This document shows, in pieces, positions 55,578 through 55,596 of a stretch of DNA of 55,596 nucleotides; position 1 is the stretch's first letter; each line of letters opens with the position of its first letter. The DNA comes from Lachnospiraceae bacterium (lineage in GTDB: Bacteria > Bacillota > Clostridia > Lachnospirales > Lachnospiraceae): positions 1 to 55,596 of the forward strand of contig CAJTDX010000021.1 of NCBI GenBank assembly GCA_910575155.1, given 5' to 3'. A model generated the notes under the pieces. The model ran no database searches. It saw only the letters and a program-made list of their open reading frames with translations, and was not told where the DNA came from. The position numbers and the translations under genes are program-made.

Positions 55578-55596
55578 GAGTTTGGCTAATTATCAA

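Overview
The window looks like chromosomal DNA of an anaerobic, spore-forming Firmicute, most likely Lachnospiraceae. This rests on the 5' part of a 16S rRNA gene at the left edge, a large SRP RNA with an Alu domain, a tyrosyl T-box, PerR/reverse-rubrerythrin oxygen defence, SpoIID and SpoIIQ homologues, many TTG/GTG starts behind strong GGAGG sites, and several protein families I know mainly from Lachnospiraceae. Genus and species cannot be fixed from what I can do here.

Layout. 1-660: 16S rRNA start (minus) behind tandem promoters. 699-8183: a minus-strand housekeeping block, pfkA-dnaX-ybaB-recR, then LysM, DUF5711-type and CvpA-type envelope proteins. 8240-11857: tRNA-Ser(CGA), a lipoprotein, a Lachnospiraceae-type unknown, an acetyltransferase, tadA and the SRP RNA. 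11943-14389: a peroxide-stress island (PerR-like regulator, reverse rubrerythrin, matching operators), followed by a structured repeat, a small unknown gene, a MITE-like palindrome and a ferritin-like protein. 14510-19116: ABC exporter, DEAD-box helicase, hemolysin III-type protein, GIY-YIG protein. 19491-21428: spoIIQ-like and spoIID-like genes. 21517-24744: LexA-boxed DNA-repair pair and rsmA with a 40-bp tandem duplication between them. 24840-25138: a small hydrophobic peptide with an antisense RNA, laid out like a par/Fst type I toxin-antitoxin locus. 25238-29854: tatD, metG, a chemoreceptor. 29976-39864: class B sortase with a 1281-residue surface protein, zinc-ribbon protein, Ca/Na exchanger, PhoR/PhoP pair and Na/Pi cotransporter-PhoU fusion. 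39956-42869: AI-2E-type permease and an AAA/PD-(D/E)XK protein. 42944-47416: T-box-tyrS, orphan trpB, an RsmB/NOP-family methyltransferase. 47634-51006: two PepSY proteins with a two-component system. 51238-55368: two chemoreceptors (one cytoplasmic, PocR type) and a MATE transporter. A second copy of the structured repeat closes the window.

How the genes work together. Most of the window is core chromosome. Less ordinary items are: (i) the convergent type I toxin-antitoxin-like locus; (ii) an about 90-bp two-stem repeat present twice, with base changes that preserve pairing; (iii) a sporulation pair in which the SpoIID-like protein has Gln where the catalytic Glu is expected and the SpoIIQ-like protein lacks the LytM zinc ligands; (iv) a near-identical symmetric operator before both the PerR-like regulator and the rubrerythrin; (v) a sortase substrate whose sorting signal is followed by an unexpected second membrane segment.
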